64,000 bases of DNA from Angiostrongylus vasorum (GCA_018806985.1 JADANN010000435.1:372001-436000); one strand, 5' to 3'. Shown: positions 44,521-56,169, numbered from the stretch's first letter. Notes: generated from the letters alone by a model not told the origin. A program made the numbers and translations.

Positions 44521-46261
44521 GTAAAACGACATTGGCATCTATCCAACACCGATGTCATGGCGAACGTCAGCAAGAAAGTTTGTATTATGAACTTGGAGAT
44601 ATATAGAAGAGAAACCACTTCTTGGACACGTTCACTGCCCAGTAATTTCGCTTGAAACTGATTCTGCTTTCAATTCTGTCTCTAATGAATCATCAACGGG
44701 TGGAATGTATAAGGACGAGAACTAGTGAAATAGAGGAAGCACAAGTTGGAAAACACTTCCAGTAGCTGACAGTAATGTGTTTGAATGGTGTTCCATAGTA
44801 GCACATGGCAAATAATATATACATACAATACTCATAAATCGATGAAGCGAAGTCTCCTTCTCTTTGGTTAAAGAGTTAACGCAAACTTCACCATCAACGG
44901 TAAAAACAGGAATGATAGTGGAGTTTAGATTTATGGGAACGAAAGAGCAATAAACAAAAAAAAGATCGTGAACTAAAAAGGGTATGATGATATAGGATGA
45001 AATTCTACTAGCTGAAAGAATTAAGTAAGAAAAAAGTTGCAGAAGTTGCAAAAAGCTTTCACTTTTAAATCAGTATCATATTCAAATGCCCTAGTTTCAA
45101 ACTGCGGAACTTGTAAAATGACGAAAAAATATCGTGGCTAGTTAGGAAAGTCAAGAATAGACTCGGTCGAACTTCACAGTTCATGTGAAGCAATTTTCGT
45201 TACTTGCGCCAGGGAAAAATCTTCCATCATTCCATATCGAATAAAATCTCTTCCTGATTTGGACTACTTGCGCACCTTTCTTCGATAATCTTCACAAAGA
45301 AAAGAACATGAAAAGCTATCCTGAGACAGCAATCTTTAATTGAGGAACTATATCACTGATTTCATGACAGGCGCGGAAGTTAATCGATACAGAAGTTCAT
45401 GGCTAGAGATCTCATCATGTCAACATTGGGTAGGAAAAAGTATAATACGCGGTACTTACAGGTCAGTTAGCATTATGTAAGTATTAGCAGCCAAAAAGTT
45501 GCATGACTTTCGCTAAGAGACTTCAGCGTCGCCATGCCTTCTTATGGAGGCGGGTTCATCCGGCCATTATGACCGCCTCTGTTAGTGGTCGTAAATTGGT
45601 GGAAATGTCTAATTATCATGAACAGAAAAGTTCTTTATGACCGTGTTTTGTGACAGGGAACTTTCTCACCGTTGAAGATTTCATGATCGCTTGAGTAAAG
45701 CACACAGTGAAACAGATCATCGAGCGTTTCAGTGTGAAAATTAACCTAGAGAAGATTTCCTATGATAAGATGCGCTTCATTATACGTTCTTCAATGGTGC
45801 TGAAGTAGAGTTAATGCATAGTTCAAGAGATGTTTACGGAGTCATGGACGTATGTATATGGAGTGTCGAAAGAGCCATTTGGCAAATTTTATGGATTGGA
45901 GATGTGTTTGCTATCTTGCGACTTCTTGAGGCTAGTTTCCACCGAGGGCGACAAGATTTTGAGGACTCTCGTTTATTCCTTCTCACCTGGGTTTCCTAAT
46001 TATGACGACATGAATTTAAAACGCGACTTTTCATATGGTAGTGTATTATCATAAATAAATTACATTGGATATAATCTGCTCACGAAAACTTCGAGATATC
46101 CATTACACTCCAGCGAAATCTAAACAGAAAAAGCAACAGTCCGTGACAAGCTCAAGTGGCCGGAGGAAATCAGCCAAAAAATCATATAACGAAACCGTAT
46201 CCTGCAAAAATCTATCAAATATTCTGTTTTTTTATCACTATTATTATTATCACTGCTAGTT
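44521..46261. other. No gene confirmed
   Basis: Contains a GC-rich imperfect inverted repeat near 45545-45580 (GGAGGCGGG ... GACCGCCTC). The 109-codon hydrophobic frame at 44722-45051 (minus) and two short frames at 45814-46054 have no recognised motif. Confidence 0.25.
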
Positions 46262-46320
46262 ATCTACTTACTTAGTTATTTATTTAATTACTTACTTATT
46301 TGCCTACTTACTTGGATACT
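46262..46320. repeat. TTAC/ACTT-rich simple repeat
   Basis: Imperfect TTACTTA units (ATTACTTACTTATTTGCC, TACTTACTTGGATACTTGG) leading straight into family D copy 2. Confidence 0.75.
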
Positions 46321-46690
46321 TGGATACCACGTCTTCAATGGTTGTGCGGTCCCCAGCATAATTTCCATTCTCTGGAGATTTACTGGTTTAACCTTTGCCG
46401 TTCTCTGGAATTCAGAGCACAGCCTGACCAAAGTCTGCCCCAGATCGTCGGCATCACAGGCAGTCGTCGCCCTCGTGGATCGGAGGGAGATGTGCCACCA
46501 TGAGACTAGTTTGGTACCAGCACGATGGTGGATCCTAGTGTTGGTTTACTCTTGGCTGGGCTTCCTAATGGAAACGCAGGACCGCTTCTCAGCTGGGGAG
46601 ACCCATGTGGCGAGATGAATTCACCTGCTGTACATCGCAACCCGACACCCAGGACACCTAGCTACGATCACAGCACCACTGTGATTATGA
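46300..46690 (+). repeat. Repeat family D, copy 2
   Basis: TTGGATACTTGGATACC, CTCTGGAATTCAGAGCACAG, AAGTCTGCCCCAGATC, AGGCAGTCGTCGCC, GTGGATCGGAGGGAGATGTG, CCACCATGAGACTAGTTTGG, GGCTTCCTAATGGAAACGC, ACATCGCAACCCGACACCCA, AGCTACGATCACAG. Matches 9075-9480 block for block. Confidence 0.6.
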
Positions 46691-47254
46691 TTTCTATCAT
46701 TATTTTTAATAATTTTGCAACCGACGTATACAATGCCGACAATTTGCTGGTTGTACCCACTGGTTTTCAGCAAAAAGAGTGGAAAAAAGGAAAAAAAAGC
46801 GAGTAGGATTGGCTAGAGGACCAATAAAGTTAAGCAACAGGACCAAAACAATTTTTTTTAGAAATTGCTGAGAATTTGATGGCCGTAATGAGACTAACAC
46901 AAGATTTCGTACATGAAACTCGTCTTTCTCTTCATTATCGGCCTCCTCTGCATTCAATTTTAACAAAAAAAAATCTTTTACTAATTGGTTTATTTCAAAA
47001 TAAGCTCAGATATACGAAAACATATATTAAACTTTTTTTGAGTGATTGATATGAACGCGAAGTGTAATAAGACCTAATTTTCCTTAGGTTTCACAGATAA
47101 GTAATCCTAATCACAGAAAATCCATCTTAACACTATCATATTCTAAGAGATAGCTATATAGTGGTAAAGACTGATGACGGCAATAGCGACAAATGCCGAG
47201 CACTTCTATTGACATAAACTGTGGACATTTTTTTTCACTTTTTAGCGTCTATGG
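46691..47254. other. No feature recognised
   Basis: AT-rich; no exon or repeat match. Confidence 0.25.
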
Positions 47255-47530
47255 TGATGAGCCCTGTAGCCGAATGGTTATAGATGCCCTGAAATACACA
47301 CCTGATCGTTGGTTCGATTACGCGTCTAGGGCTCACCAGGCGTTTCATGCCTCTGGGATCGATAAATTGATACCAAACCTGTCTGGAGGATTGCAGCACT
47401 GACTTGACACATCGCAGGCCACCGCGAGTCATTGCATTGAACAGATATGCTTTTACTTACCTCTAACGATGCTTAATGAGGTCGAATGCATGGGGCACCC
47501 TCAGGGAATTATTAACGTCAAACAATTTGT
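47255..47530 (+). repeat. SINE-A copy with the best tRNA-like boxes
   Basis: CCTGTAGCCGAATGGTTATAG resembles a tRNA A box, and TGGTTCGATTACG is a near-consensus B box about 45 bases later. The body follows: CTCACCAGGCGTTTCATG, GATACCAAACCTGTCTGGAG, GGCCACCGCGAGTCATTG, CACCTCTAACGATGC, GGGAATTATTAACG. No CCA end or full cloverleaf, so it is not called as a tRNA gene. Confidence 0.8.
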
Positions 47531-48260
47531 CGTTCATGCTTTAATAACAGTTATGCCATTCACACCAGATGACGACAAATAAATATTCTCTGTTCTCTTT
47601 CCTATAAAATTAACTTAATTGCCTATTTCCAACAGGAAGAGCAGAGACATGTACAAATAGTCAAGAAGAGTGTGTAACTAGATGAAACGAGTACGCCGAA
47701 GCTCAAGAACTGAAGGGAACGATAGATGTAATCGAAGTCATGAAACATTATATCATGAGAGAACATTAAATACTAAGTTACGACCTAAAATACATTCCAA
47801 ATCAGGTTTTTTTTCATTTAATCCTCCATATAACAGTATCTTATCCTCCTATACTTGATTCCTTAACATAATACAAATGCTTTTATGGAAAGAAATTTTC
47901 ATCATAAGTCGAATAAGTTGTGAACGAAAGTCGTTATTCTTAAAGCATACACATGAATTAATGGGATCTATTCAGTGTGGGTATTACAATTTAAGTTAAG
48001 TAACAAAGCTAAAAGAGGTGTCGTTCAGTCCACTCCGTCATCCCTACACCGATCTTGACTATTAAGCGCACGATGACGAATCATGAGAATATTGCAATAA
48101 CGACAACAACAATAACAGAACGTAAATGCTGAGAACGTGATATTTTCAATAATAAAGCACACTTTGAGGAATACCCTGCGGCAGCATAAAACAGGTCCTT
48201 ATGAATTCATTCATTATCGAAGAATAGAAAAATTTCAGTGCAATGAATCGACATTGAGGT
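47531..48260. other. No feature recognised
   Basis: No supported exon or repeat. Confidence 0.25.
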
Positions 48261-48261
48261 A

Positions 48262-48320
48262 TGCATGTATGAACGCGTGTATGTGTGTTTATGTGTATGT
48301 GTATGTGTATGTGTATGTGA
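48262..48320. repeat. GT/GTAT microsatellite
   Basis: TGTATGTG-type units, including several perfect GTGTAT repeats at 48294-48318. Confidence 0.9.
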
Positions 48321-48380
48321 ACTCACAAATGTGTACATTCGCACGTATGTACGACCATTATGATTTCTATAAAAAATAAA

Positions 48381-48660
48381 ATAAAGGATAAAGCTCTCGG
48401 CGTTGATCTTTCCCTGAGGGATGCACCATGCATTCGACTTTACTAAGCATCGTTTGGAGGTGATTGAATGCATATCTGGCCTTTACAATGACTCGCGGTG
48501 GTCTACTGATGTATCGAGCCAGTGCTGCTATTCTCACAAACAAGCCTGGTACCAATTCGCCGCCCAAGGAGGGATGGAAGGCTTGGTGGGCCGAGGGCGC
48601 AGGATCGATTCCGCGTGTGTGTTGCAGTGGCGCCTCCAACCACTGCGCCACACTCGTCCG
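48381..48660 (-). repeat. SINE-A copy, near full length
   Basis: AATAAAGGATAAAGCTCTCG, GGTGATTGAATGCATATC, TGACTCGCGGTGG, TGATGTATCGAGCCAGTGCT, GGATGGAAGGCTTGGTGGGC, GGATCGATTCCGCG, ending CACTGCGCCACAC (reversed A box). Confidence 0.9.
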
Positions 48661-48924
48661 CTACTTGGTATCCATAATCGGCATAAAATATGGAAAAATC
48701 ATAGTGCACCTAAGGCCTAACTGTGATGAAGCCGAACGTTATCTCGGACAAAACTTTTAAAAAGTTTTTTTCACTAACTCAGATTTTTTTAGAACTACAC
48801 TGTTAGCCACTCAAAATGAAGCTAAACGAAGCTAAAGTAGCGCTTAAGGCTCAGTACTAACGCACTAGAGCGCATCTGTACACATTTTTGGGTTGCCTTA
48901 CTATGTAATTTTGAAGCAACATGT

Positions 48925-49185
48925 TAAAGTGTTCAGCGTTTGATGCTCATTATTAGCTTAGGGATGCTTCATGCACTGGATTCCATTCGTCCTAGACGAG
49001 GTTGAATGAGAATTTTCTCCATGCAATGGCTTGCGGTGTCCTAGTGATGTACCAGAACGATCGTCCAGACGAGTATACGATTTTGCTTCCAATGCAATTG
49101 TATCTTACTTGGCCCGACGAGGGTAGATCGAAACAAAGTTTATATGCATATTGCTAGGGGTTTCCAATCGCTATGCTACAAACAT
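48925..49185 (-). repeat. SINE-A copy, strongly diverged
   Basis: GTTCAGCGTTTGATGC, GGGATGCTTCATGCACTGG, CAATGGCTTGCGGTGTCC, TGATGTACCAGAACGATC, CCAGACGAGTATACGATTTT. Confidence 0.5.
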
Positions 49186-49369
49186 CTAACTAACATCTTA
49201 TTCACCTTATATTTTCTCTAAGACTGCAATCTTGGTAGTCATAATACTTCAATACGAACAAAATTTCACTTGTTGGTGGTGTCCTCATCAAGAAAGCTCC
49301 AGAATTCTTCAGATGATGACAGGACAGTGGTCTTTCAAGCTGATGTATAAATCGGGTGTGATATAAACA

Positions 49370-49395
49370 AAAAGAAAGAAAGAAAGAAAGAAAGG
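49370..49395. repeat. (AAAG)n microsatellite
   Basis: Six AAAG/GAAA units in a row. Confidence 0.9.
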
Positions 49396-50029
49396 TAGAG
49401 ATAGGGAGATCCAGAAATATAGGAAAAGTATATTTAAGGGACGCTACAGCTTATGTGGAACTGAGACTATGGTTTTAGTGGTTGACAGAGCATGCGTTCT
49501 TGATGTGTAGAACATCACAGTTCTTCATCGGCTTTCTCAGGTAGAAGCCAATTTCACATTTAAGGCTTCAGTGAGTCCACATTCTAGGAAAGTGTCACTT
49601 TGAGATCAGATCCATTAACACAACTCCTGGATATCGTTTTTTACAACTGGCGATAATTTCTAGACAAACTAGAGTGTTTGAGGATTTGGTGACCATAGAT
49701 TTACGCAGAGGCTTTGCTCAATTACATTTATCTACACTTTAGGTGTCGTCAGAATTATAAATCTCAAAAAAAGTCAAAACTACACTTAAATTATTAAACG
49801 CCTTAATGCAAGTGCTGTATGCGCAAAAAAGCCGTCGAACAACAAAAAAGAAAGTGGAAAACTATGTTTCGTAAACTCTTGAGGATCGGAATTTCATCTC
49901 AGTAGAGGAAGACGGCGCATATCTGGCAGATAAAAAAACTGTAGAATTCGATGAATTTCAATACAACAAACAAAATCCCATACTAGCTGAGGCATGCTTT
50001 TGAAGCTGAAAATGATCTTAATAGTTCCC
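49396..50029. other. No feature recognised
   Basis: No supported exon or repeat. Confidence 0.25.
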
Positions 50030-50600
50030 TTGGTCGACTTTCTATTAATCTGGGCACCAGGTTATAATTCGCCGTTTTTCTTTCTCAGCAATCGCGAGGT
50101 TGTTGCACAGCACACTTTTACTTCCGTACAAAAACACGTAGAATACAACAGGCTGACGTTTCGGCAGTATTATCTTCGTCAGAGCCTGAAAGGGCATATT
50201 GTTATGAAATTTACTAGGGCAAACGTTTCCATAACACATACAGAAAGATGAAAATCTAAATTGGAATCACATGGTCAACTGCTTCTCTAAAAATTCATCA
50301 TTTTAAGGGGCCTTCCACTGAAGAAGAACAGCTGACTAGAACAGCATAGGGCTGACGAACGGTTAGGGAGGCTACCGTCCTCCCAACGGTTTTCTGCCTT
50401 ATCGTCGCTGGGAGGTGTTCCTGGGTGCCGGGCTGCGATGTATAGTGGATGGTTCGTCTCTCAGGCTCTGAAGAAGATATTCCGAAACGTCAGCTACTGT
50501 TGTATTGAACGTGTTTTGTACGGAATTAAACGTATGCTGTGTACCAACCTCGCGACTGCTGAAGAAGAAAATGAAACATTTATAAAGGTCATAACTTTCC
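50030..50600. mobile_element. Foldback family F, full copy with about 130-bp inverted arms
   Basis: The left arm at 50074-50205 reads TTTCTTTCTCAGCAATCGCG, AGGTTGTTGCACAGCACAC, ACTTCCGTACAAAAACACG, CTGACGTTTCGGCAG, GTCAGAGCCTGAAAG. The right arm at 50455-50590 is its diverged reverse complement (TCTCAGGCTCTGAAG, CCGAAACGTCAGC, TTTTGTACGGAATTAAACG, AACCTCGCGACTGCTGAAGA). The outer left end TCGACTTTCTATTAATCTGG matches 59645. No coding capacity. The GACGTTTCGG motif and inverted ends recall Penelope-like terminal repeats. Confidence 0.65.
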
Positions 50601-50896
50601 TGTTTTACAAAGTCTACTGAACTATTGAATCCACCCAGAACTGTATCACTTTCCACGAAATGCAAGGCATCCTTGGATTAGACCATCAACCAACCATCTT
50701 TCTTCGTTTTCTAACATTATTATTTGAAAAAAATTAACCAAACCCAATAAAATGATGACATACTAGTGAAAAAAAAGTGCCGTTTGAACCTGAAAATCTA
50801 TACGTGAAGAAAAAATTTAGAAACAAATTTTAAAGTATAGTACCCATTGACGGGTGATTGTTGAAAGCATCGTTGTGTTAAAAAGAACAACTGGCT
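50601..50896. other. No feature recognised
   Basis: AT-rich spacer. Confidence 0.25.
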
Positions 50897-51060
50897 GAGA
50901 GAAAGGTGAAGCAAAGGCCTTGGCTGGTGTGGTGGGTAGCACATGAGCTCCAGAAAAAGGTAATCACAGTTTCGAAACCAAACTAAGGCTTAAAGTTTTG
51001 CTCATAACTAAGCATCGTTGCGGTTGTATTTAACACGACTCTTGTTGTGACAATAGTATT
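50897..51060 (+). repeat. SINE-C copy
   Basis: CTGGCTGAGAGAAAGGTGAA, GGCTGGTGTGGTGGGTAGCA (A-box region), AGTTTCGAAACC (B-box-like), TTTTGCTCATAACTAAGCAT, GTTGCGGTTGTATTTAACAC. Confidence 0.7.
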
Positions 51061-51339
51061 TCCCAGATTTCTAGAAAACGTGTCAAAGGTAAGGTCAAAA
51101 TTCTACTAAAAATTCTCTTTCCACTTAAATGCTACACAAAATTTCAAATCATAGTTGAAAAGGCAATATGCTGCACGTTCTTAAGCGCATTAAAACCAGT
51201 AAGTACCTTGTCATACTCATCAACATATCATCTCTGATCATTGGAATTTTGAGAAACGACGAACTAAGTTGAACTTATAACGGTTTCACGACTGGATATG
51301 CTAAACATCAATAATATACAACATTAACAATAATCTTAA

Positions 51340-51735
51340 CCTTTTTATTTACTGCCTATGATCGTTTTCACGGCAGGGGTGCCATGTGAATTACAACCAA
51401 TATTGTAGTTGTATTTCACATGATACCCTGCCGTAAAAAACTATTGTAGACAGTAAATAAAAAGGGTAAGGTTGTGATTTCAACTTCAGCCTTAGCTTAA
51501 GTGGGTTCATTGCCGATTTGGGCTCCTCAATTCAATCCCGTTAACATTGCTGGTTGCAGTGATCGATAGAAGATTAGCTGAGAGACAGGCGAAACGAAGG
51601 ACCCGCATGGTGTGCTGATGAACGCGTTAGCCCGCAGAAAGGGTAAAAAGCTCGTTCGTTCCCCACCGCAGATACCTGCGGTCCGAAGTTTTGCAAATAT
51701 CTCAGGATCATCTTGGTTGCTTTTCACATTAACAG
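51340..51735 (+). repeat. SINE-C copy with a foldback end
   Basis: An imperfect palindrome at 51368-51440 pairs TTTTCACGGCAGGGGTGCCA with its reversed partner ending ATACCCTGCCGTAAAA. Then come AGTAAATAAAAAGGGTAAGG, GCCGATTTGGGCTCC, TTAGCTGAGAGACAGGCGAA, GGTGTGCTGATGAACGCG (A-box region), GCTCGTTCGTTCCCC (B box), CACCGCAGATACCTGCGGTC and AAGTTTTGCAAATATCTCAG. Confidence 0.75.
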
Positions 51736-52159
51736 TGATGTTAATTACATTTCAGAAGATAATCACAGCTTAAAGGTTTGTGAAAAAAAATTAAGACACC
51801 AGGTATAGATGAACTGGTGACAACATGACGAGATTCGCCAATAGTCGACATCCCTAGCCCTCGCAATAAACAACGCTCTCAAGTTTCACTCCTATTTATC
51901 AAGGAGATTTTTAGTGAGAAGTGTGGCCTGTTTCACAATAATGTCAGAAACTAAGCTATACACTGGTAAGACATAAGAAGATGTGCAGCTTACTATAAAA
52001 ATGGCTAATTATAATGAAAACTCTATACTTTTTTTTCGTTCGAGAGCAAACAACAAATGACATCTAGACGATTCAAAACCCTTATTTTAAGAGAATGGAT
52101 GTTCTTCTCATTCAACTCTTCCTCAACTGAAAGTGAATTCTATAGAAATTTTTATTTAA
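51736..52159. other. No feature recognised
   Basis: No supported exon or repeat. Confidence 0.25.
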
Positions 52160-52345
52160 CCACAACGATGCTGGGATATTCGCAAAACAAGGACCCCGGA
52201 TCAGATCAAAGCACGATTTCCCTTTTTCTGGGGATCGCGCATTACACACTGCGCGGCAGAGGTCCTTGCTCTGAATTTCTCTCAGCTAGTTTTCTATCTG
52301 CCAGTGCCATCAACTACCACCCGTCAACCGGATTTAAAAAATTAT
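52160..52345 (-). repeat. SINE-C copy, diverged
   Basis: GATGCTGGGATATTCGCAAA, GGACCCCGGATCAGATC, TTTTCTGGGGATCGCGC, TCTCTCAGCTAGTTTTCTAT, CATCAACTACCACCCGTCAA. It lies inside the 130-codon frame at 52057-52449, which is therefore not a gene. Confidence 0.65.
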
Positions 52346-52639
52346 GTTTAGCCAGCATATCGGGTTCATTTCCTGATTCTTGTCTTCAAGTTGAAAATAC
52401 CGTCATAAAACTGCGAAAATTCACACCAAATTACAGTGCCATCCAATAAAAACTACTGAAACTGTATCCTATCGGAAAATTGTATTTCCATATACACGTG
52501 ATGTGCAAAAATTACGTCCTTCTCTAAAGAATTAATGCGAAATAGGCCACTTATATCCACTGCAGAAACATCCTCTAATCGACCCAACCTCACTCATTTA
52601 GGAGCATTATAGTAAGTTATACGGTAGCGTTATAAAACA

Positions 52640-52800
52640 CGGCTGAGAGAAAGGTGAAACGAAAGCATATTGTGGTGATCACGTTAGTTTCTGGAAAGGT
52701 TGGTAACGAGGTTCGATCTTTGTTGCAGGCACCTACTGTCCGGTGTTTTGCAAATATCTCAGCATCACTACAGTTGTATTTCGCATTACACCCTGGCATA
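52640..52800 (+). repeat. SINE-C copy
   Basis: GGCTGAGAGAAAGGTGAAAC, GTGGTGATCACGTTAG, GAGGTTCGATCTTTG, CTACTGTCCGGTGTTTTGCA, AATATCTCAGCATCACTACA, TTGTATTTCGCATTACACCC. Confidence 0.75.
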
Positions 52801-52869
52801 AAGAGAGAATAGGCAGTAAAAAAAGAAGTGATTGCATCATGATTAGTATGTGCTCCCTACAATGCACTG

Positions 52870-53090
52870 AGGAACTACTGTAATATGGTGCTGGTGGTGC
52901 TGAGATATTTGCAAAAACTCCGGACCGCAGGTGTAAGCGGTGGGGAACGAACGCGCTATTGTCCTTTCCGGTTAGTAACGCTTTCACCACCACACCATAC
53001 GGGTCCTTCGCTTCGCCTGTCTCTCAGCTAGTTCTACCGATCAGTGCCGTCAGCAATTACCAGTCAACGGGATATTGTAATAATATTTAA
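52870..53090 (-). repeat. SINE-C copy, facing the previous one
   Basis: GAGATATTTGCAAAAACTCC, GGACCGCAGGTGTAAGCGGT, GGGGAACGAACGCGC, ACGCTTTCACCACCACACC, CTGTCTCTCAGCTAGTTC. Tail-to-tail with 52640-52800. Confidence 0.8.
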
Positions 53091-53212
53091 ATCATTTGAA
53101 TCAGACTACATCAATAGTCATAGGTGCTAGAAAATTTTTTATAATAAAACCGTAATGAATTGTGGCTCAACGGACGATGCTCATTAATTTCAATACATCT
53201 TAATTCCGATGG

Positions 53213-53545
53213 GGAGCGAATAACACAGTGGTAGCTGTCCCGCTGTCTTGACTGTGCTCAGGACTGACCAAGTCTTTCATCTCTCCGAGATCGGAAAATT
53301 GCTACCAGACCAGTTTTAGTAAGGCTGACTCTCAACAATCTTCGCAGAACTTCCTAGTATTCCTCGGAATCTTCGGGATTCCAGGTAGCATCAGTTCGAC
53401 CAGTATTAAACGATGTTCGCGACGAAGGCAAAGAAATCCTCAAGCATCACTCGACGGTCCACTCAGAAAAAATTTGAAGCCCGTCACTGATGATGGATAC
53501 AAGAAACGAATCCAATTAAAGAAGTGCCGAGAGCCGCGTAGTGTA
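53213..53545 (+). repeat. SINE-B copy, full length
   Basis: GAATAACACAGTGGTAGCTG (A-box region), GGACTGACCAAGTCTTTCAT, GATCGGAAAATTGCTACCAG, CGACCAGTATTAAACGATGT, AGAAATCCTCAAGCATCACT, GATGGATACAAGAAACGAAT, AAAGAAGTGCCGAGAGCC. Confidence 0.8.
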
Positions 53546-53624
53546 ATACATGTGATGTCGAGAGATGTAATTACTAAAGATAGCAATAAAAAATAATAGT
53601 ACTGATAATGATAATTACAGTGAT

Positions 53625-53775
53625 ACTGAGACATTTGAAGTACTCCGATTCGTAGGTTTCTGTGGTGGAGATCAAAGTCTCTATTACCCTTTCTGGGGGC
53701 TGACGACTTCACCACTACACCGTGCACGTCCGTCGTTTCGCCCTTCTATCACCTCGTCCATCAGGAACTAAGATG
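53625..53775 (-). repeat. SINE-C copy
   Basis: GATACTGAGACATTTGAAGT, ACTCCGATTCGTAGGTTTCT, GTGGAGATCAAAG, TTCACCACTACACCGTGCAC, CGTCGTTTCGCCCTTCTATC. Confidence 0.65.
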
Positions 53776-54044
53776 CTGGTTTGTCTCCTTACTCAACACT
53801 ATTCTTCACTCCACATGGGAATGGCCTAGCTCGGCTATCTCCAGGAATGTAAGAAGAATCGACTTGAACGCCATTCTGGTCATTTAAGCAAAAAAAAACG
53901 GTTTTATGGTTCAAAACTACTTTTAACTCCGGATTCCGAAATGGAATTTAAAACATCTTTGCAGAGTTTTTATAACATCCAGATTATATTGAGTTCTTCA
54001 GTACTAATTGAACGTTTTTAACGATTATTAAAAAACGTCACAAC

Positions 54045-54998
54045 TTGGTTCAAATAGAGAATTATATATCAAAATAAAAAAAAGTTTCATTCCACTCAAT
54101 TGCACTAATAAGGTACAAAGTTGCTTAATCAAGTGTCATAAAAATTCTGGAGCTCTGGAAGCGGTGAATTCGTTGAAAGCATTTTTTGCGTCATAGAAGT
54201 TGGTGGCGCATTTCTCGCGTAGAAAGTTGTCAAGGTGCTTGAAGAAGTGACAGTCGGTAGGCGTGCGGTCTGGGGGGAATATGGAAGTACTGTGGAGTCT
54301 GATCCCGATCCTACCATTGAGCTCAACGTCGTCGGTTGTCGTACAAAAAATCACTTCTCGTCGCACATCACAAATCGATCAAGAAAAAGGTCGTTTTTGT
54401 TGCGCAGAATAAGAGAAGACGACACTTCAAAACAGCGACTTTTTTGATTGTTGTTTAATTCTTGCGGCACCCACTTCTCTAGCCTTTTTGTCTTTACTCT
54501 GCGTTTCAAGTAAGTGGAAATTGTTCCTTTGCTTATGCCAAGCTTTTTATGCAAGTTTTCGAGCAGTTCTTCGCGTGGTTGCTTCCACTAGTGCCTTCAA
54601 TTCATCGTCGTCAAGTTCACTGGGACGTCTGCGGTCTTCCTTACCTTCGAGGTGGAAATCACCAGATCGGAATTTCCGGAAACATGTTTGCACTGTTGAT
54701 TCACAACACTACCTTCACTCCAAACTTCATTAATGTTTCGAGCCGTCTCTGCTGCACCGCGACCGAGTTTGAACTCTTAAAGAAAATCTAACGAAAATTC
54801 GTTTTTGACATCGTAAGTGGCAAAGCTTAAAATTGGTAAAAAAAATTAAGTTCTGATAAAACATGAAAAATAGTTAGAAAAATATAAAGTTGGCTTTCTA
54901 ATGATCAATAGTACTTTAAGGGGCAAGAAATATTTCATTGGTGAGAAATAAATTAGAACAATAAATATTTTAAAACGCTCATTTATTTTTGAACACCT
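54045..54998 (-). pseudogene. mariner element with internal deletion
   Basis: On the minus strand the order is an N-terminal paired-like region in three frames at 54790-54549 (FKLGRGAAETARN, FRKFRSGDFHLEG, RRPSELDDDELKALVEA). Next is LGISKGTISTYLKRRVKTKR and KWVPQELNNNQK (54540-54351), ending FVMCDEK at the first catalytic Asp. There the expected Trp codon is TGA, followed by FLYDNRRR. Translation then jumps to FPPDRTPTDCHFFKHLDNFL and EFTASRAPEF. The central part with the second catalytic Asp block (HDNARPH) and beyond is deleted. The right end CAGGTGTTCAAAAATAAATG (minus) next to TA looks like a terminal inverted repeat; the left end is eroded. Confidence 0.85.
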
Positions 54999-54999
54999 G

Positions 55000-55537
55000 A
55001 TAAGTTGTCTTCTTGGACCAGTTAATATTCAGTGCTGTACTTCCGCAAACAGACCAGAGAAGTAACCACGGCGAATTTGTAAGAGCGGTTTCTAGTCGCC
55101 AATATTACAAACGAGTGTTTTTGCTACCAAATATTTTGTATGCAACGCACTTACATTACACAAAATCTTCAAGAACTACCAACTAGCTCGAACGGGTGTC
55201 GTTCTCTAGATTCGTTTTACTGTCGAACGCCACAAGTGAACACTGCTAGTTTCCAGCGAAAAAGAAAACAGATGTTATCTCACTTCTCGTGAGATCTTCT
55301 GATTTTACTACTTCTGTGAGGGAGCAAACCAATGAGCTTTGACATTACGAACTGGATATATGCGTGTGAGAGCTTATCGGGACTTCCCCACTGTAAATGT
55401 AGAAGAAACTTTTGAAGTAAAACAAACCTGTTTTGTATACGGTTAAGTTCCTTAAATGAATATAAATTTTTGACCTACTAGACATGCTTTATAGAATAGA
55501 ACTAGCGGAAAGAACAATGGAAAAAAATGCTGATAAA

Positions 55538-55544
<7 letters not shown>
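55000..55544. other. No feature recognised
   Basis: No supported exon or repeat. Confidence 0.25.

Positions 55545-55582
<38 letters not shown>
55545..55582. repeat. (AT)n microsatellite
   Basis: About 38 bases of AT repeat. Confidence 0.95.
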
Positions 55583-55584
<2 letters not shown>

Positions 55585-55918
55585 AACTAGAAGGTTTAAA
55601 GCAGGTAGCATGTTTCCTGAAACTATTTCAGAGTATACAAATAATTACCTTCCTCTCACGTTCAATCATCCGTCACCTAGGAACGCGTAAAATTTCCTCG
55701 CTATTAATCCGCCGAAGATTTCTCACGGAAAGGATGACTGCTTAGTTACTTATTTACTTAGATAACCAATTTCCATACGTCGTTCAGGTCCGGACAGTGT
55801 TTCATTCTTTTCGTTCTCCTCTAACCGTTATCCAGAGATATGCTCGATTTCATGCTATACTTGCGTTAGTCCTCAAGTTGAGGACTTCATTACCCTCCGT
55901 TTTCATTAATTTAGCAAA

Positions 55919-56169
55919 TATTGATCGAGCGCTATTTTCGTTTGAATTTCGAGAAATATATTAAAAGTGTTGATGGGTCTTCACCGCAAGCAGTGAGCGT
56001 GCCTGATAGGGATACAAGGAAGTTTGAGGCCTCTCAAATAGGAAAAGAAGAGATTCCCGTTGCGGTGGCGAATCCTGTAATTAGGGTGCTGACTACTGGC
56101 GAACGATTTAAAACGCCGAATCTGATAAACGATTACAGACGAAAATACTGCACAGATGGTTCAAAATAA
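55919..56169 (+). CDS. Possible exon, gene unknown
   Basis: A TTAATTTAG acceptor (ending 55914) opens a frame encoding LIERYFRLNFEKYIKSVDG, then VPDRDTRKFEASQIGKEEIP and PVIRVLTTGERFKTPNLI, to a TAA at 56167. It may be a terminal exon, or it may splice at an internal GT (for example after VDG) toward 56809. No family recognised and no upstream exon found. Confidence 0.3.

Noticed and set aside
47255..47345. A possible tRNA gene, because the A and B boxes are good
   Set aside because: The arms do not fold into a full cloverleaf and the sequence continues as SINE-A.
52057..52449. A 130-codon plus-strand frame
   Set aside because: Its middle is a reversed SINE-C copy, and no protein motif is present.
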